A DNA stretch of 64,000 bases from Neovahlkampfia damariscottae (lineage: Eukaryota > Heterolobosea > Selenaionea > Neovahlkampfiida > Neovahlkampfiidae): assembly GCA_016618085.1 (NCBI GenBank), contig JABLTG010000001.1:313461-377460 (forward strand). The letters are read 5' to 3'. Shown piece after piece: positions 10,389-24,154 of the stretch. The position numbers were made by a program, and so were the translations under genes. The notes under the pieces are model-generated. The model saw only the letters and a program-made list of their open reading frames with translations. It searched no databases and was not told the origin of the DNA. Numbering within the stretch: the first letter of the stretch is position 1; every line of letters starts with the position of its first letter.

Positions 10389-13367
10389 ATGACAAATTGG
10401 AAGAATCACATTTATAAACCTGTTGGTATTTTTGGATTCTTCATGTGTTTTGTCACATTTTTACTTTATTTTTTAACATGGTTTGAAAGGTTAGACTAAA
10501 ATATATTTTTTTTAACAAATAAGTTTTTATCCTTTCAGAATATGTTGGGGCTATTGGGTGTGGATAGTTGTTTTCAATTTTTTTATTTTAACTGTTCCTC
10601 AAATGCTTGTATATTTGTTTATTGGAGTTCGATACTTTTTTAAAAAAAAACTTTCAGAAACTTCAAATTTGAATAAAGTCAAAACAAAAGCAGATCAAAG
10701 AAAATATTTCATGTATGTTCTTTATGGACTCGGAGTTGCATTTATAATTTCTTTGACTTTCTTTAATTTCATATTTTTAATTTTCACAATTTATTGGAGG
10801 TAAGAGAAATAATATTTAAAAATATTAGTCTTGGAGCTACTTATGATCCAACAATAAACTTCACTGTATAAAATGAAATGTATATTTTAATATATTATCA
10901 AATAGGGTGGAAGATTAAGTGTGAACGGAACAACAGTTTATTTAGAAAAAGAATCAGGTACATTTGCTGTTAGAGTATCATCATTAGAAGATGTTGATGT
11001 TGCATATGGTCAAGGATTTGCTCATGCACAACAAAGATATTATCAAATGGATTTAAATAGAAAAATTGCAGCAGGAAGAGCATCAGAAATATTAGGTATT
11101 AATGCATTACAGAGTGATAAATTTTTCAGAACACTTGGTTTATATCATTATAGTTCAAATATATTCTCTAAACTGGATAATGATACAAAGAGTGCATTAG
11201 AAGCATATACAAATGTACAAAAGAGAAATATTTAAATATTTTTAAAAAGGGTGTAAATGATTTTATTAATAAAGCAAGAGCAAAACCATTTGAACTTCAA
11301 ATTTATAATTATCCATTTCAAACTTGGAGAGTTGAAGATTCAATTGCATGTTTAAAATTATATCAATGGTCAAACTCTGGAAATTATTTAAATGAATTAC
11401 ATCGTTTAAGATTATTACTTGATCAAAATTTAACACCACAAAGAGTTAAAGAGTTCTTTCCACCTTATCCTTTAAATATAAATGAATCATTTCATTCATT
11501 TAGAGCTACTGAATTTGAAGAAGCACAAGTTACAATTGATCAAAATTTAAAAATTGAAAATGAAAGTTTTATTTTAGAAGAAGAAAATATTATAAAAGAA
11601 AAAATACAAAATAATGAAACAAAGACACAAATTAAATATAGTTCAATTGAAGATTTAAATTCAGGTTGGAGTCCTTCTCCTTTAGGTTCAGGTGCAAGTA
11701 AGTTTAAAGTTAATTCTATTGGTGGTGCTTTCTTTGGTTCATTATTAACTCTTGATGGATTTCCAATATTTGCTGTTAATTCAAATGGACCTTTAACTGC
11801 TCCAACTGGTATTTCATTTTTTTTATTTTTTTATTTTTTTATTTAGAATTTATGGTGATGAGATTAGCAACTGGTACACGAGAAGCATTTGGATCATCAT
11901 TACCTGGAGTACCTGGAATATTAAATGGTAGAAATGATAAATCATCATGGAATGTTATACCAAGTAACGCAGATGTACAAGATTTATATATAATGAATAA
12001 TACAAAAGTAAATGATAGTCAAATATATTATCATTATAAAAATCAAGAAATGACATACAAAACAAGAAAAGAAACAATAACAATTAAAAAAACACAAACA
12101 GAAAATGAATATGTTTCAATTACAATTAGAGAATCTATTTATGGTCCAATCATTTCTGATTCAATTTTAAATTCACCAAAAGGAGTTATACTTTCATTAA
12201 AATGGTCAGCATTAAAAACAGATAAAACAATGAATTGGATGTGGAATTCATGGAAAAGTATTACATTTGATTCATTTAAAAGTTTAACTCAACAAAACTT
12301 CGAATCACCAGCAAGTTCAATATTTTTTGGAAATAATCATGAAAATATTCAAGAACCATTATTTATTGTTGGTGGTACTATACCAAGTAGAAAGAAAGGA
12401 CATACTGGTATGTTTCCAAGAATAGGAAATGGTGATTATGATTGGACTGGTAATATTGCATCTTATAGTCATCAAAGATGGCCAACTCAAACTCATTTTG
12501 TTGTTGGTGGTTCAAGATTTATTGAAAGAGGTTTTAGAAATATTTATGGATATGATTTTGATAATGAATATGCTGCTAAACGTTTATATGATTTTGCAGC
12601 AAAAAAAATAGAATCAGGTACTCTTTTAACAAACAAACAAGTTCAAAATATGTTAGTAGATACAGTTGATTTAATGTTTGATGATTTTATACCAATTTTA
12701 AATAAATTACAAAATGATACAAAAAAATCAATTTTATTAGCATGGGATAAAGATTGTAGATATAATTCTATTTCATGTTATATTTGGAAAGCCTGGTATT
12801 GGCAATTAAGTAATTTATTATTATTATTAAATTAAATTATATATAGCTCAATTACCTTCAAATATTGTTGATGTTTCATATTGGGATAATCATCGTTATT
12901 TAATAAATACATTAAAACAAGAAAATCATGCTGATTGTTTACCATTGACTTGTACACAATATGCACAACAAGCATTAGATAAAGTAGATAGTTCAATTAG
13001 TTGGAAGAAGTTTACTCCATTTACCAATATTATAATGAAAGATACAGCATTTAATTGTTTTGGTACAAGATATTTTGAATCTGGTGGTTCATTTTCAACA
13101 TTAAATCAATTTCCTGAATCAAATCCTTCATATTTTTTTCAAACTTATTTTGGACCAAATTATAGACATGTTATGGATTTAGAATTATCAAAAGATAGTG
13201 TTCATTGGCAATATCCATTGAGTAATTCAGGTTGGCAATATCAACGTTATGGTGAATACGATGCTAACTTTCAAAATTATCAATCCAATGTATTCTTTTC
13301 ATTTTCAACAGTCAATGGAAAATTTGCTTCTTTTTCACCTTTGACATCACAAACAATTAAAAAATAA
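10389..13367 (+). CDS. Membrane-anchored penicillin acylase family (Ntn hydrolase) protein
   Basis: Seven exons (introns 10490-10538, 10800-10828, 10866-10905, 11215-11249, 11809-11846 and 12810-12846), 916 residues. Three hydrophobic segments fill residues 10-130 (type IV-like anchor), then the acylase fold: DVDVAYGQGFAHAQQRYYQM, AAGRASEILG, then LTAPTEFMVMRLATG, LPGVPGILNGRND, GHTGMFPR...GDYDWTG and LLAWDKDC. The family cleaves amides such as acyl-homoserine lactones or penicillins after self-cutting at an internal Ser. The likely nucleophile is the Ser codon at 11715-11717, but it reads N-S-I-G-G where the family has G-S-N-x-W, and NDPHL is replaced by NSNGPL. Activity is therefore uncertain. 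Confidence 0.85.
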
Positions 13368-13411
13368 AAAATAATTAGGTTTCATATTATATCCACTATA
13401 TAATCTAATAT

Positions 13412-14735
13412 TTATTTGATATTAAAAATTTTAAAAACTTTTCCAACTATTGATTTTCTTTTAACATTTGGATCAGAAGAAGGAGAACTAGAACCAGTAT
13501 TTGAAACACCAAGAGTAGGTGTTGAATTATTATTTTGGCTATAAACAGATGTTTGTCTTTCCATAGCAATTGTATTTGGTGATTTATTACCAATTCCAAT
13601 ATCAGATTGAGAGTGTTGTAATGATTTATCTTCTATCCTTTTTTTACTTTCAATATCTTTCATAAAATCTTTTATAATTTGTGTATCACCTTTTAATTCT
13701 TCTAAAACATCTTCTGCATCTAAATTTAATAATTTTTCAAAGTTTTCTTTATTTATAACAGGTCCTTCATTTAAAGTTACTGCCATTCTCTTTAAAAAGT
13801 TATATAAAATGAAAATAAATTATACTTTTACAAAATTAAATACAGATTTTGAATTTGATCTTTTTTTATGACTTGAAGATATTGTCATTGTTACAATTTC
13901 AACAAAATAAGTATCATATCCTTCTAATAATTTTTTAACCAATTGTTGATGTAATTTAATATTTGTCATATCTGTTAATAATTGTTCTGGTCTTCTTAAT
14001 GTTAATAATTCATATAACATAACACCAAAAGAATAAACATCAACTTTATCAGATAAGTGTTCAGTAATTTCAGGTGCAACATATAACTAAAAGTATATAT
14101 TTATAAATAATATATTAATTTACAGGTGTTCCAACAAAATCTTGTGATTTTTGTTCATTTTCTGTTTGATTATTTAAAGCAACACCAAAGTCAACTAATT
14201 TTATAATCCATTTATCTTCTGATTCTTTTTGAATCATTATATTTTGTGGTTTAATATCCCTTTTATTAAATTAATTCATTTTTAAAACCTACCTATGAAT
14301 GATATTATTTTGATGTATTTCTTTTAAACTTGAACAAATCTGCATTATTATATCTTGTAAAAAATAAGAGTCAAAAACTTCCAAAGTTTGTCTTTTTTGT
14401 TGTATAATTTCATCTAAATTAAAATCACATAATTCCATTATTAAATATATTTCTATTTGTTCGTCTAAAGTAAACTCATCAACGTTTATATTCTTGAAGT
14501 ATTCATAATATTTTATAATATTAATATGATTTAATGACATAACCATCTCTATTTCTTTTAAGACTACTTTTAAATTTTCTTCGTCTTTTATTAAAATTTG
14601 TTTTACAGCAACTTTTCTGTTATTCTTTAAATCCTCTGTAAGATATATTATTCCTTCAGTACCACGTCCAATTTCTTTTATTATGTTATATTTGTCTGTA
14701 AATTCTTCTTTTTTTTCTGTCTCATCCTCCATCAT
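13412..14735 (-). CDS. Serine/threonine protein kinase
   Basis: Four exons (introns 14260-14292, 14087-14123 and 13790-13831), 403 residues. Kinase domain about residues 15-280 with all key motifs: GRGTEG loop, VAVKQ lysine, HRDIKPQN catalytic loop, DFGVA, GTPLYVAPE activation end and DVYSFGVMLYELL. It should be active. A tail of about 120 residues (NEGPVINKENFEKLLNLDAE then Ser-rich) ends with a basic patch, KRKSIVGKVFKIF. I cannot assign a kinase subfamily from these features. Divergent from topoisomerase II; CCAAT-type boxes at 14756-14760 and 14774-14778. Confidence 0.88.
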
Positions 14736-14973
14736 TTATCTGGGTTTTTGGTTTGATTGGTCAAAATTTGGATCCAATCAAAATGGATTTTCAATTTCTA
14801 ATTTTTTATTCATTTTTATTCACATTTTAGTATCAAAAAATATTTTCCAAATATGGAGGAATGAAGGTGAATTACATTGAACAAAATTCAGATTTTAATT
14901 TGTACAATCATTTAAAAGAAATTATTGACCAATAAAAACGTTGTAAATATTTGAACCAATTTTTTTTGAAGTA
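14736..14973. promoter_or_regulatory. Divergent promoter region, kinase / topoisomerase II
   Basis: 238 bases between opposed starts. CCAAT boxes at 14756-14760 (reverse), 14774-14778 and 14929-14933, so each gene has its own near-ATG box. No other motif recognised. Confidence 0.45.
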
Positions 14974-17900
14974 ATGATTCGATTACTTTCTATTGCTAAA
15001 AAGAATAAATTAAGTTTTGTTAAGAGAAAATATTCAAAATTTCATGAAGAGAAATATCAAAAAATGACTCCTCTTGAACATGTTTTGAATAGACCAGGTA
15101 GAAAAATAAAGAAATTAATTGTTTAGATGCATACGTTGGAAGTATACAAAAGAAAAAAGAAAAGAATTGGATATTTGAAAATAATAAAATTATAGAGAAA
15201 GAGATTGAATTCTCACCTGGTTTATATAGAATACTAGATGAAATAATAATGAACGCAGTTGATAATCATCATAGAGAAAATACAGAAACCAATATTTTAA
15301 AAGTTAATTTTGAATCAGAATGGGTTCATATTTTTAATAATGGTAAAAAGATATAGTTTTAAAAAAAAAAAAGGAAAAACTATACCGATTGAAATACATT
15401 CTATTGAAAAGATATATATACCAGAATTAGTATTTGGTCATTTGTTAACTGGATCTAATTTTAATGATGAAGAAATTAAATTAGTAGGTGGTAGAAATGG
15501 ATATGGTTCAAAATTGGCAAATATTTTTAGTAAAGAATTTAAAATTGAAATTCAATATGGTTTAAAAAATTATAAGCAAATATGGAGAGATAATATGGTA
15601 ATTCTATAATAATTAAAAAAAAAAAAAAAAGAAAATATGTAATGAACCAATAATAAATGAAGAAAAGAAAAAGAAAGAAGAATATTTAAAAGTATCATTT
15701 ACACCTGATTTTAAAAGGTTTAATAAAAAAGAAAAGAATTTATTTACCAAAGACTTTTTTAAATTAATTGAAAGAAGATTAATTGATATATCAGGTTGTA
15801 ATTCTAAATTACAAATATATTTTAATGATCAAAGAATTCAAATTCAAAATTTAAAAGTAATTAAAATATTAAATTAAATACCTATTAGGAATATGCAAAA
15901 TTAATATTTGAACAAGATACAAATTATCTTTATAAAAAATTAAATGAAAATTGGGAGATTATTATTGGTTCATCTTTAAAAGATAATGAATTTAAACAAA
16001 TTAGTTTTGTTAATTCTATATCAACAATACATGGTGGTACACATGTAAATTCAATTTTATATCCATTAATTAAATTAATATCGTATGACTCTTTAATGAT
16101 TGGTTTAATTATTTTTAGTGATAATTTAAATTCAAAAAAGTTAAGTAATCATATTATAAAGAATCAAATAACATTAATTTTAAATTGTAAAATTCAAAAT
16201 CCAATATTTGAGTAAAAGAACAAATTTTAACATATTTTCAACTAATAGTTCACAAACTAAAGAAATGTTAACATCAAAAATGCAAACTTTTGATTTAAAT
16301 AGTGATTTATATAAACAAATAAATAATAAAACAGATGTTATTGAAAATATTAAAAATTTTACAAAAATGAAAGATACAATGATGGCAGAAAGAAAATCAA
16401 AAAAATTAATCAAAAGTTTATTAATACCTAAATTAGAAGATGCATTATATGCAGGTGGAAATCATTCAAATGAATGTACTTTAATATTAACTGAAGGTGA
16501 TTCTGCTAAATCATTAGCAGTTGCAGGATTATCAGTTTTAGGAAGAGAAAAATATGGAGTATTTCCACTTCGAGGTAAATTATTAAATGTTAGAGATGCA
16601 TCAGAACAACAAATTTTAAATAATGAAGAAATTAAAAATTTAAAATTAATATTAGGATTAGAAGAGAATTTAACATATGATAATTTATATACAAAAGATG
16701 GAAAGTTTAAATTAAGATATGGTAAATTAATATTAATGACAGATCAAGATTTTGATGGATCACATATCAAAGGATTAATTATTAATTTATTTCATTTTTA
16801 TTGGCCAAATCTTTTAAAACAAAATTTTATTCAAGTATTAATTACACCAATTATTAAAACATTTTTAAAAAATGAAACTTATTCATTCTTTAATTTAAAT
16901 GATTTTGAGATTTGGAAATCAAATTTAAATTCCAAAACAAATTTTATATCTAAATATTATAAAGGTCTTGGTACCAATACATCAAAAGAATCAAAAGAAT
17001 ATTTTTTAAATTTAAAAAAACATTTAATTCAATTTTATTGGAAAGATAAAAATGATGATGATTCAATTGATATGGCATTCTCAAAAAAGAGAGTAAAAGA
17101 TAGAAAAGATTGGTTAAATAATAATCAAAATTTAAATTTAAATTTTGAAAATAAAAGAATATCTTTTACTGATTTTATAAACAAAGAAGTAAATAATTAA
17201 TTATTAAATAATAATAGTTAATTCATTTTTCAAATTATGATAATATTAGAAGTATACCAAATATTATGGATGGTTTAAAACCAGGTCAAAGAAAAATATT
17301 ATTCTCTTGTTTTAAAAGAAATTTAAATAATGAAATTAAAGTAGCACAATTATCAGGATATGTTGCAGAACATACACAATATCATCATGGTGAAATATCT
17401 CTTCATTCTACTATTGTAAATTATTCATTTTATTTAATAAATTAGATAAATATGGCACAAGATTTTGTTGGTTCAAATAATATACCATTATTATATCCAA
17501 GTGGTACATTTGGTTCAAGATCATTAGGAGGTAAAGATGCTGCATCTGCGAGATATATTTTGTAAGATAAATAAATAATCTAAATAATACAAGTACAAAA
17601 TTAAATGAATTAACAAGATTTATATTTCATCCAGATGATGATGATATATTAGATTATAATTTTGAAGATGGTGATAAAATTGAACCAAAATATTTTGTAC
17701 CAATTATACCAATGATATTAGTAAATGGATGTGAGGGTGTTGGTACTGGATGGTCCACACAAATACCAAGTTTTAATCCTTTAGATATTATTGAGAATCT
17801 TTTAAATTTATTACAAGATAAAGATTTAAATGAAATGAAAATGTGGTCAAAAGGATTTAAAGGAAATATTAGAAAAGAAGATAATAAATTTATTAGTGAA

Positions 17901-18545
17901 GGTATTATTGAAATTGGAAAAAAAGGAAAATTAAAGAATGTTTTAATTATTAAAGAATTACCATTAAAAAAATGGACTGAAGATTATAAACAATTTTTAA
18001 TTTCTGAGAATATTAAATTTAGTGAACATCATAGTGAAAAAGAAATTGAATTTAGAATTTATGGAATAAATGAAGATGATATTAATTTAAAATTAGAATC
18101 AAAATTCTCATTGAATAATATGATTTTATTTTCTCCAAAATTTAAAATTAAAAAATATTTACAAATAAATGATATTTTAATTGAATTTTTTAAAATGAGA
18201 TTATCATTTTATAAAAAAAGAAAAGAAAATTTAATTAAAAAATTAAATCAAGAATTATTAAAATTAAAAGAAAAATTAAATTTTTTAATTTTACAAAAAG
18301 AATTAGATTTACAATCAAAAACTAAAGATGAAATTATTAAAAAATTAAAAGATTTAAATTTCATTTCCATTCAAGAATTATTAAATATTCCAATTTTAAA
18401 TATGACAAAAGATAATATTCAAAAATTGAAAAATATAATTGAAGAAAAAGAAAAGATATTAAATGATTTACAAAATAAAAATGAAAAAGATATTTGGAAA
18501 AATGATTTATTTAAATTAAAAAATAAATTAATAAATATTGAATAA
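14974..18545 (+). CDS. TOP2: DNA topoisomerase II, probably mitochondrial
   Basis: Ten exons with nine introns of 29-37 nt (15098, 15343, 15598, 15857, 16083, 16212, 17189, 17416 and 17562 are the first bases), 1093 residues. Motifs in order: [45 protein letters not shown] (ATPase), [15 protein letters not shown] and [15 protein letters not shown] (TOPRIM), [15 protein letters not shown] and the active-site Tyr in AASARYIF. The enzyme passes one DNA duplex through another using ATP. It lacks the long variable C-terminal domain of nuclear forms. The first residues, [20 protein letters not shown], are basic and amphipathic with no acid, as in a mitochondrial presequence; dictyostelids also have a mitochondrial topoisomerase II. 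Confidence 0.93.
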
Positions 18546-18638
18546 TAAGAGTGATAATTTGTTAATAAAGTCAAGGTAACTCTTACTAAATTGTGTTATC
18601 ATCAATAAATTCTTAGATGAATAAGTTATTGATATATT

Positions 18639-20710
<2,072 letters not shown>

Positions 20711-20797
20711 TTTGTCAAGAATTCAATCTACCTTTCACTTGTATCAAGAAAACGGATTGTATTTTGATTGGTCAAATACAATTAGGATTTTATTACT
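20711..20797. promoter_or_regulatory. Divergent promoter, YAK1-like / small unknown gene
   Basis: 87 bases between opposed starts with a single reverse CCAAT box (ATTGG at 20767-20771) serving both sides. Confidence 0.45.
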
Positions 20798-21247
20798 ATG
20801 TCACATCAATTAGATTTGATCACTGCAGTTGTTTTTAAAGATGGAACAATTTTTACAATGATTGAAGAAGAATTAGACAATAAAATTACTTGTTTAAAAG
20901 AAATTAGTGAAAGAAGTCAAAGTTTGAAAATCTAACTTTATGTTTGAAAAAATATATTAGATTTCTATGATACAAATGGATGTTAAAAAAAATTAGAGAT
21001 ATATTCAAAAATAAAGGAAAATTGGAAATTAATGTTAAAATTGAAAAAAAATATCTTCAAAATTATCCAACAATTTGTATACCATGACTCAATTGTAGAC
21101 ATTCAAAGAAGAGAGCCAAACGAACTTGACTTCACCATAAGAAAAGATTTATTAAGTGTAAAGACAGTTGGAAAAAAACTAATTAAAATTAATAATTTTA
21201 TTTTTGATTTTAAAAGAGACAAAATCATCACACACTTGGAAGTGTAA
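20798..21247 (+). CDS. Small unknown protein, 124 residues
   Basis: Two exons with an unusually long intron for this genome, 20922-20996 (75 nt). The first acceptor, at 20959-20960, leads into a stop, so the second is used. The protein begins MSHQLDLITAVVFKDGTIFT, is helical in the middle (KIYSKIKENWKLMLKLKKNI) and ends with beta-like stretches (ELDFTIRKDLLSV, KKLIKINNFIFDF). I recognise no family. Start chosen by the CCAAT box at 20767-20771. The intron call is the weak point; a different acceptor would change the centre of the protein. Confidence 0.55.
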
Positions 21248-21692
21248 AGTAGCTTCAAAAAATCCTGTTCTTCCCATGTGATCAATGGAAAGATTATGAT
21301 AATTGGTTGTAAAACTGATAATTACCTGCTTCTAATTTTCAGCCTTGCAATTTCTTTTTTTTTTTTTATCAAATCTTTTTCACAAAAGCTTCATTTTGCT
21401 GAAAAAATCGAGTTAACTTTTCAAAAGTGATTGATTTAACATTAAACAGTGCAACTAACTCCTTGGATGTGTAAAGTAAATACATTTGTTCGCCAAAATC
21501 ATAACAATTGTAAATCTGTAAATTTATAAATAACTATTTCACTTGAACTCTTGACCTCACTCGAGCAAAACCAATTTTATCTTTAGTATAACTTTCTCGT
21601 GGTGTGGTACATCTGATTTTCTTCCATAACGGTTTTTTTTGTGTGTTCACGAACCAATTAAAAAGCGTGGCTCGATATAAAAATAAACTTTT
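21248..21692. other. Gene-poor gap between two convergent genes
   Basis: 445 bases holding no ORF I can support on either strand. It is somewhat less AT-rich than the flanking genes (for example around 21540-21660) and has no clear tRNA arms or repeat. Two ATTGG/CCAAT words occur (CCAATTTT near 21572, ACCAATTA near 21655) but no start codon follows them in a usable frame. Confidence 0.4.
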
Positions 21693-22092
21693 TTATTGTT
21701 CTTTTTTTTCATTTTTAAGTTCCAATAAAAGTTTACGTAATCTTGAAGTATCTTTGTCTTTGTTTTCTTCAGTTTCTTCATTTTTTTTTGAAAAGTTGAC
21801 ATAAGTTGCAACTTTTTCCCATACATTATCGTGATTTTCTTTTTCAGATTCTTCCATTTCTTTCTCTTTGTCTTGATTTTCTTTAATTCTTTTTTCAATA
21901 AGTTCGTTTCTTTCACTCAAAAAATTTTCTTTGTATGCTTTTGCATCTTCTAATAATTTTTCATGCTTTTCAGCATTTTCTTGTCTTTGTTTTTCAATTC
22001 TTTCATCTCTTTCAATTTCAAATTTTCTATTAAGTTAGTATTAAAATGATCAACTAAACTCACCTCAAAGGAGAAATTTCTTCTTCAGACAT
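21693..22092 (-). CDS. Clathrin light chain
   Basis: Two exons (intron 22027-22063), 120 residues, short for the family (about 190-250). The chain starts MSEEEISPL, then RKFEIERDERIEKQ, a charged helix for heavy-chain binding, NVWEKVATYVNFSKKN and the end DTSRLRKLLLELK. The W..V..yv.F..K plus D.sRl+.lLl.LK ending is the light-chain hallmark. It binds the proximal leg of clathrin heavy chain and tunes coat assembly. The acidic N-terminal regulatory region of animal chains is nearly absent. Divergent from the SAP gene. Confidence 0.85.
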
Positions 22093-22258
22093 TTTTATTG
22101 GTTGGTTATTCTGAACCAATGATTTTGTTGTGAAATATTTATTCTTATTTTTTTCTGTATTTTTAAATATTATTAATTTCCTCGTTGATTGAAAAACGGT
22201 TAAAAATTCGAAGAATTCATCATTTGATTGGTTGAACTTACCTTTAAAAACAAACGTA

Positions 22259-23131
22259 ATGACTGAAGAACAAGAAATTCAACAAGAAGAAGAAGTAATG
22301 AATATTTCTGATATTCTTGATAAATTACCAGTCTCAATTTTACATGATATTTGTGATAGAAACCATATTAAAGAAACAAGAACTAAAAAACATTGTATTC
22401 AAAGTATTATTCAAAGTTCAATTCAAAAAGGAATTAAAGAATACTTTTTCAATGAAATTAGTAAAGAAGATATTAGATTATGTTTAGAACAATTAAAAAA
22501 AGAAACTATTGAACATAATAATAAAAGTAAAATGTTAGAAGAATTAAAAAAAGAAATAAAAAAAGAAAAAGATTTATTTTCATTTTTATTAAAATTAAAT
22601 TTAAAAACATTAATTGAATTTACATCATCATTAGGATTTAAATTTTTAAAAGAAGAAGAAGAATTAAAAAAAGAAGAAATTATTGAATTATTAAAAGAAG
22701 AAATATTAATATTTGGATTAACTCAAACCTTTAATATTATTTTATCTGAATCCATTTTAAAAATATTAAAATATTTAAATTTAAAAAATTTAAAAAATAA
22801 ATTAAATAATATTAAAAATATTTTATCTTTAAATTATCCTCATTTAAAAAATGAATTAAATGAACAAGAAGAAGAAAAAGAAGAAAAAAAAGAAATTAAA
22901 AAAGTTGAATTTAAAAAGGGTATTACATTTCAAGATTTATATGATTCTTATTATACTAATGAATTATCTGATTATTGTTTAAAAAATGGTTTAAAAAAAT
23001 CAGGTTCAAAAAAAGAATTAATTAAAAGAATATTAAATTATTTAAATTTTGATATAAAAGAAGAAGTAAAATCAAAAAAAAGAAAGAATGAATCAAAAGA
23101 AGAAAATAATTTAAAAAAAAAGAAAAAATAA
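22259..23131 (+). CDS. SAP-domain protein
   Basis: Single exon, 290 residues. The ATG at 22259 follows ATTGG (22227-22231) by 27 bases. A C-terminal SAP motif at about residues 228-272 (ELSDYCLKNGLKKSGSKKEL then IKRILNYL) is the usual helix-turn-helix for DNA or RNA binding. An N-terminal part (LDKLPVSILHDICDRNHIKE then TRTKKHCIQSII) looks like a second, divergent SAP-like unit. The centre is helical and K/E-rich; the end is a Lys-rich patch suited to nuclear import. Probably nuclear; exact role unknown. Confidence 0.75.
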   Translation: MTEEQEIQQEEEVMNISDILDKLPVSILHDICDRNHIKETRTKKHCIQSIIQSSIQKGIKEYFFNEISKEDIRLCLEQLKKETIEHNNKSKMLEELKKEIKKEKDLFSFLLKLNLKTLIEFTSSLGFKFLKEEEELKKEEIIELLKEEILIFGLTQTFNIILSESILKILKYLNLKNLKNKLNNIKNILSLNYPHLKNELNEQEEEKEEKKEIKKVEFKKGITFQDLYDSYYTNELSDYCLKNGLKKSGSKKELIKRILNYLNFDIKEEVKSKKRKNESKEENNLKKKKK

Positions 23132-23138
23132 AAAATTA

Positions 23139-23983
23139 TTATTGGTCCTTATTCTCTCTAAAAGTTGAACTTTTACACCAAATAATTAAATTATATCTTT
23201 GTCCTTCTTCAAGTAATTTTGCACCATGTCTTTTTAAAATTAATCAATTTAAATAATACCTATGTTTACCATCATGTAAAATACATGTACCTATTTCATG
23301 TTCTAGTTCACAATAATCTTCATTTTTAATTGGTTCATTCTCTTTTCCAATAAAAAATAAATTACCACCTTTAAATATTTTTCCAAGACAACAATTTATA
23401 GTTAATTCAGAATCATCAACATGAAAATCTAAATGATCATCTTTTCCAATAGTAGAATATTCAACAATAAATGAATGATGATCATCTATTGAAATTAAAA
23501 TGATAAAACACCTACCAATTATATTATTCATATCTTTTGACATTACGATTGATAAATATTTAAAATATTCATCAATAAATGTATCAAAAAAATTATTTAA
23601 ACCTAATTCATCTAATATTACTCCAAAATTATTCATTGAATTTGGCCTTAAAATTACATCAACTGTACTCTCAAAATGTTCAACTTCTTCTAAAAGTAAA
23701 CTACAAAATTCAACTGTAAATATTTCACAATAATATATTCCTTTAAATTCATTTTCTAAAAAATTTGATAAAACATCTTTTCTTTTATTATTAAATTCTT
23801 TTTTATCTTTTTCAAATAATGGTATCAATTCTAAAGAAATAAGAAATTAAAACTAATACCTTTACACTCTTTAACTGTTTTTAAAAAGTCTTGTGTGAAG
23901 AACTTTTCGGAAAATTTGTATATTTCTTCATGTTTTGGTTTATAATCTTCATGAATATACTTTGTAGTTTCTCTTTCTTTCAT
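23139..23983 (-). CDS. 2-oxoglutarate/Fe(II) oxygenase, OGFOD2/prolyl-hydroxylase type
   Basis: Three exons (introns 23831-23859 and 23230-23259), 261 residues. The catalytic core has the first iron ligands in FHVDDSELTINCCLGKIF (H-x-D), the GGNLFF strand, the distal histidine in HRHGAKLL and the 2-oxoglutarate-binding Arg in EGQRYNLIIW. The order and the ELTINCCLG..F.GG pattern are closest to OGFOD2, whose substrate is not well known. All residues for activity are present. Divergent from DENND6, each with a CCAAT box (24008-24012 reverse and 24101-24105). Confidence 0.82.
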
Positions 23984-24154
23984 TTTTGAATTGAAAAAAC
24001 AAATTTGATTGGTTCAATAAAATTAAAATGTTTTATTTATTAAAGTTTATTCAAATACTATTTTATTAAATAACACTAATTTTCTTATTTTTCCGTTCAA
24101 CCAATAAGAATTTACAGTTTATATTTTTGTTGGTGTAAATAAGAAGAACAATAA

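Noticed and set aside
21604-21916. Two overlapping frames on both strands at the clathrin light chain 3' end
   Set aside because: They run against or out of frame with the conserved light-chain sequence, whose composition and motif order are decisive.
22232-22258. Upstream extension of the SAP gene starting at 22232
   Set aside because: It would need TTG as start and overlaps the promoter; ATG at 22259 follows the CCAAT box.
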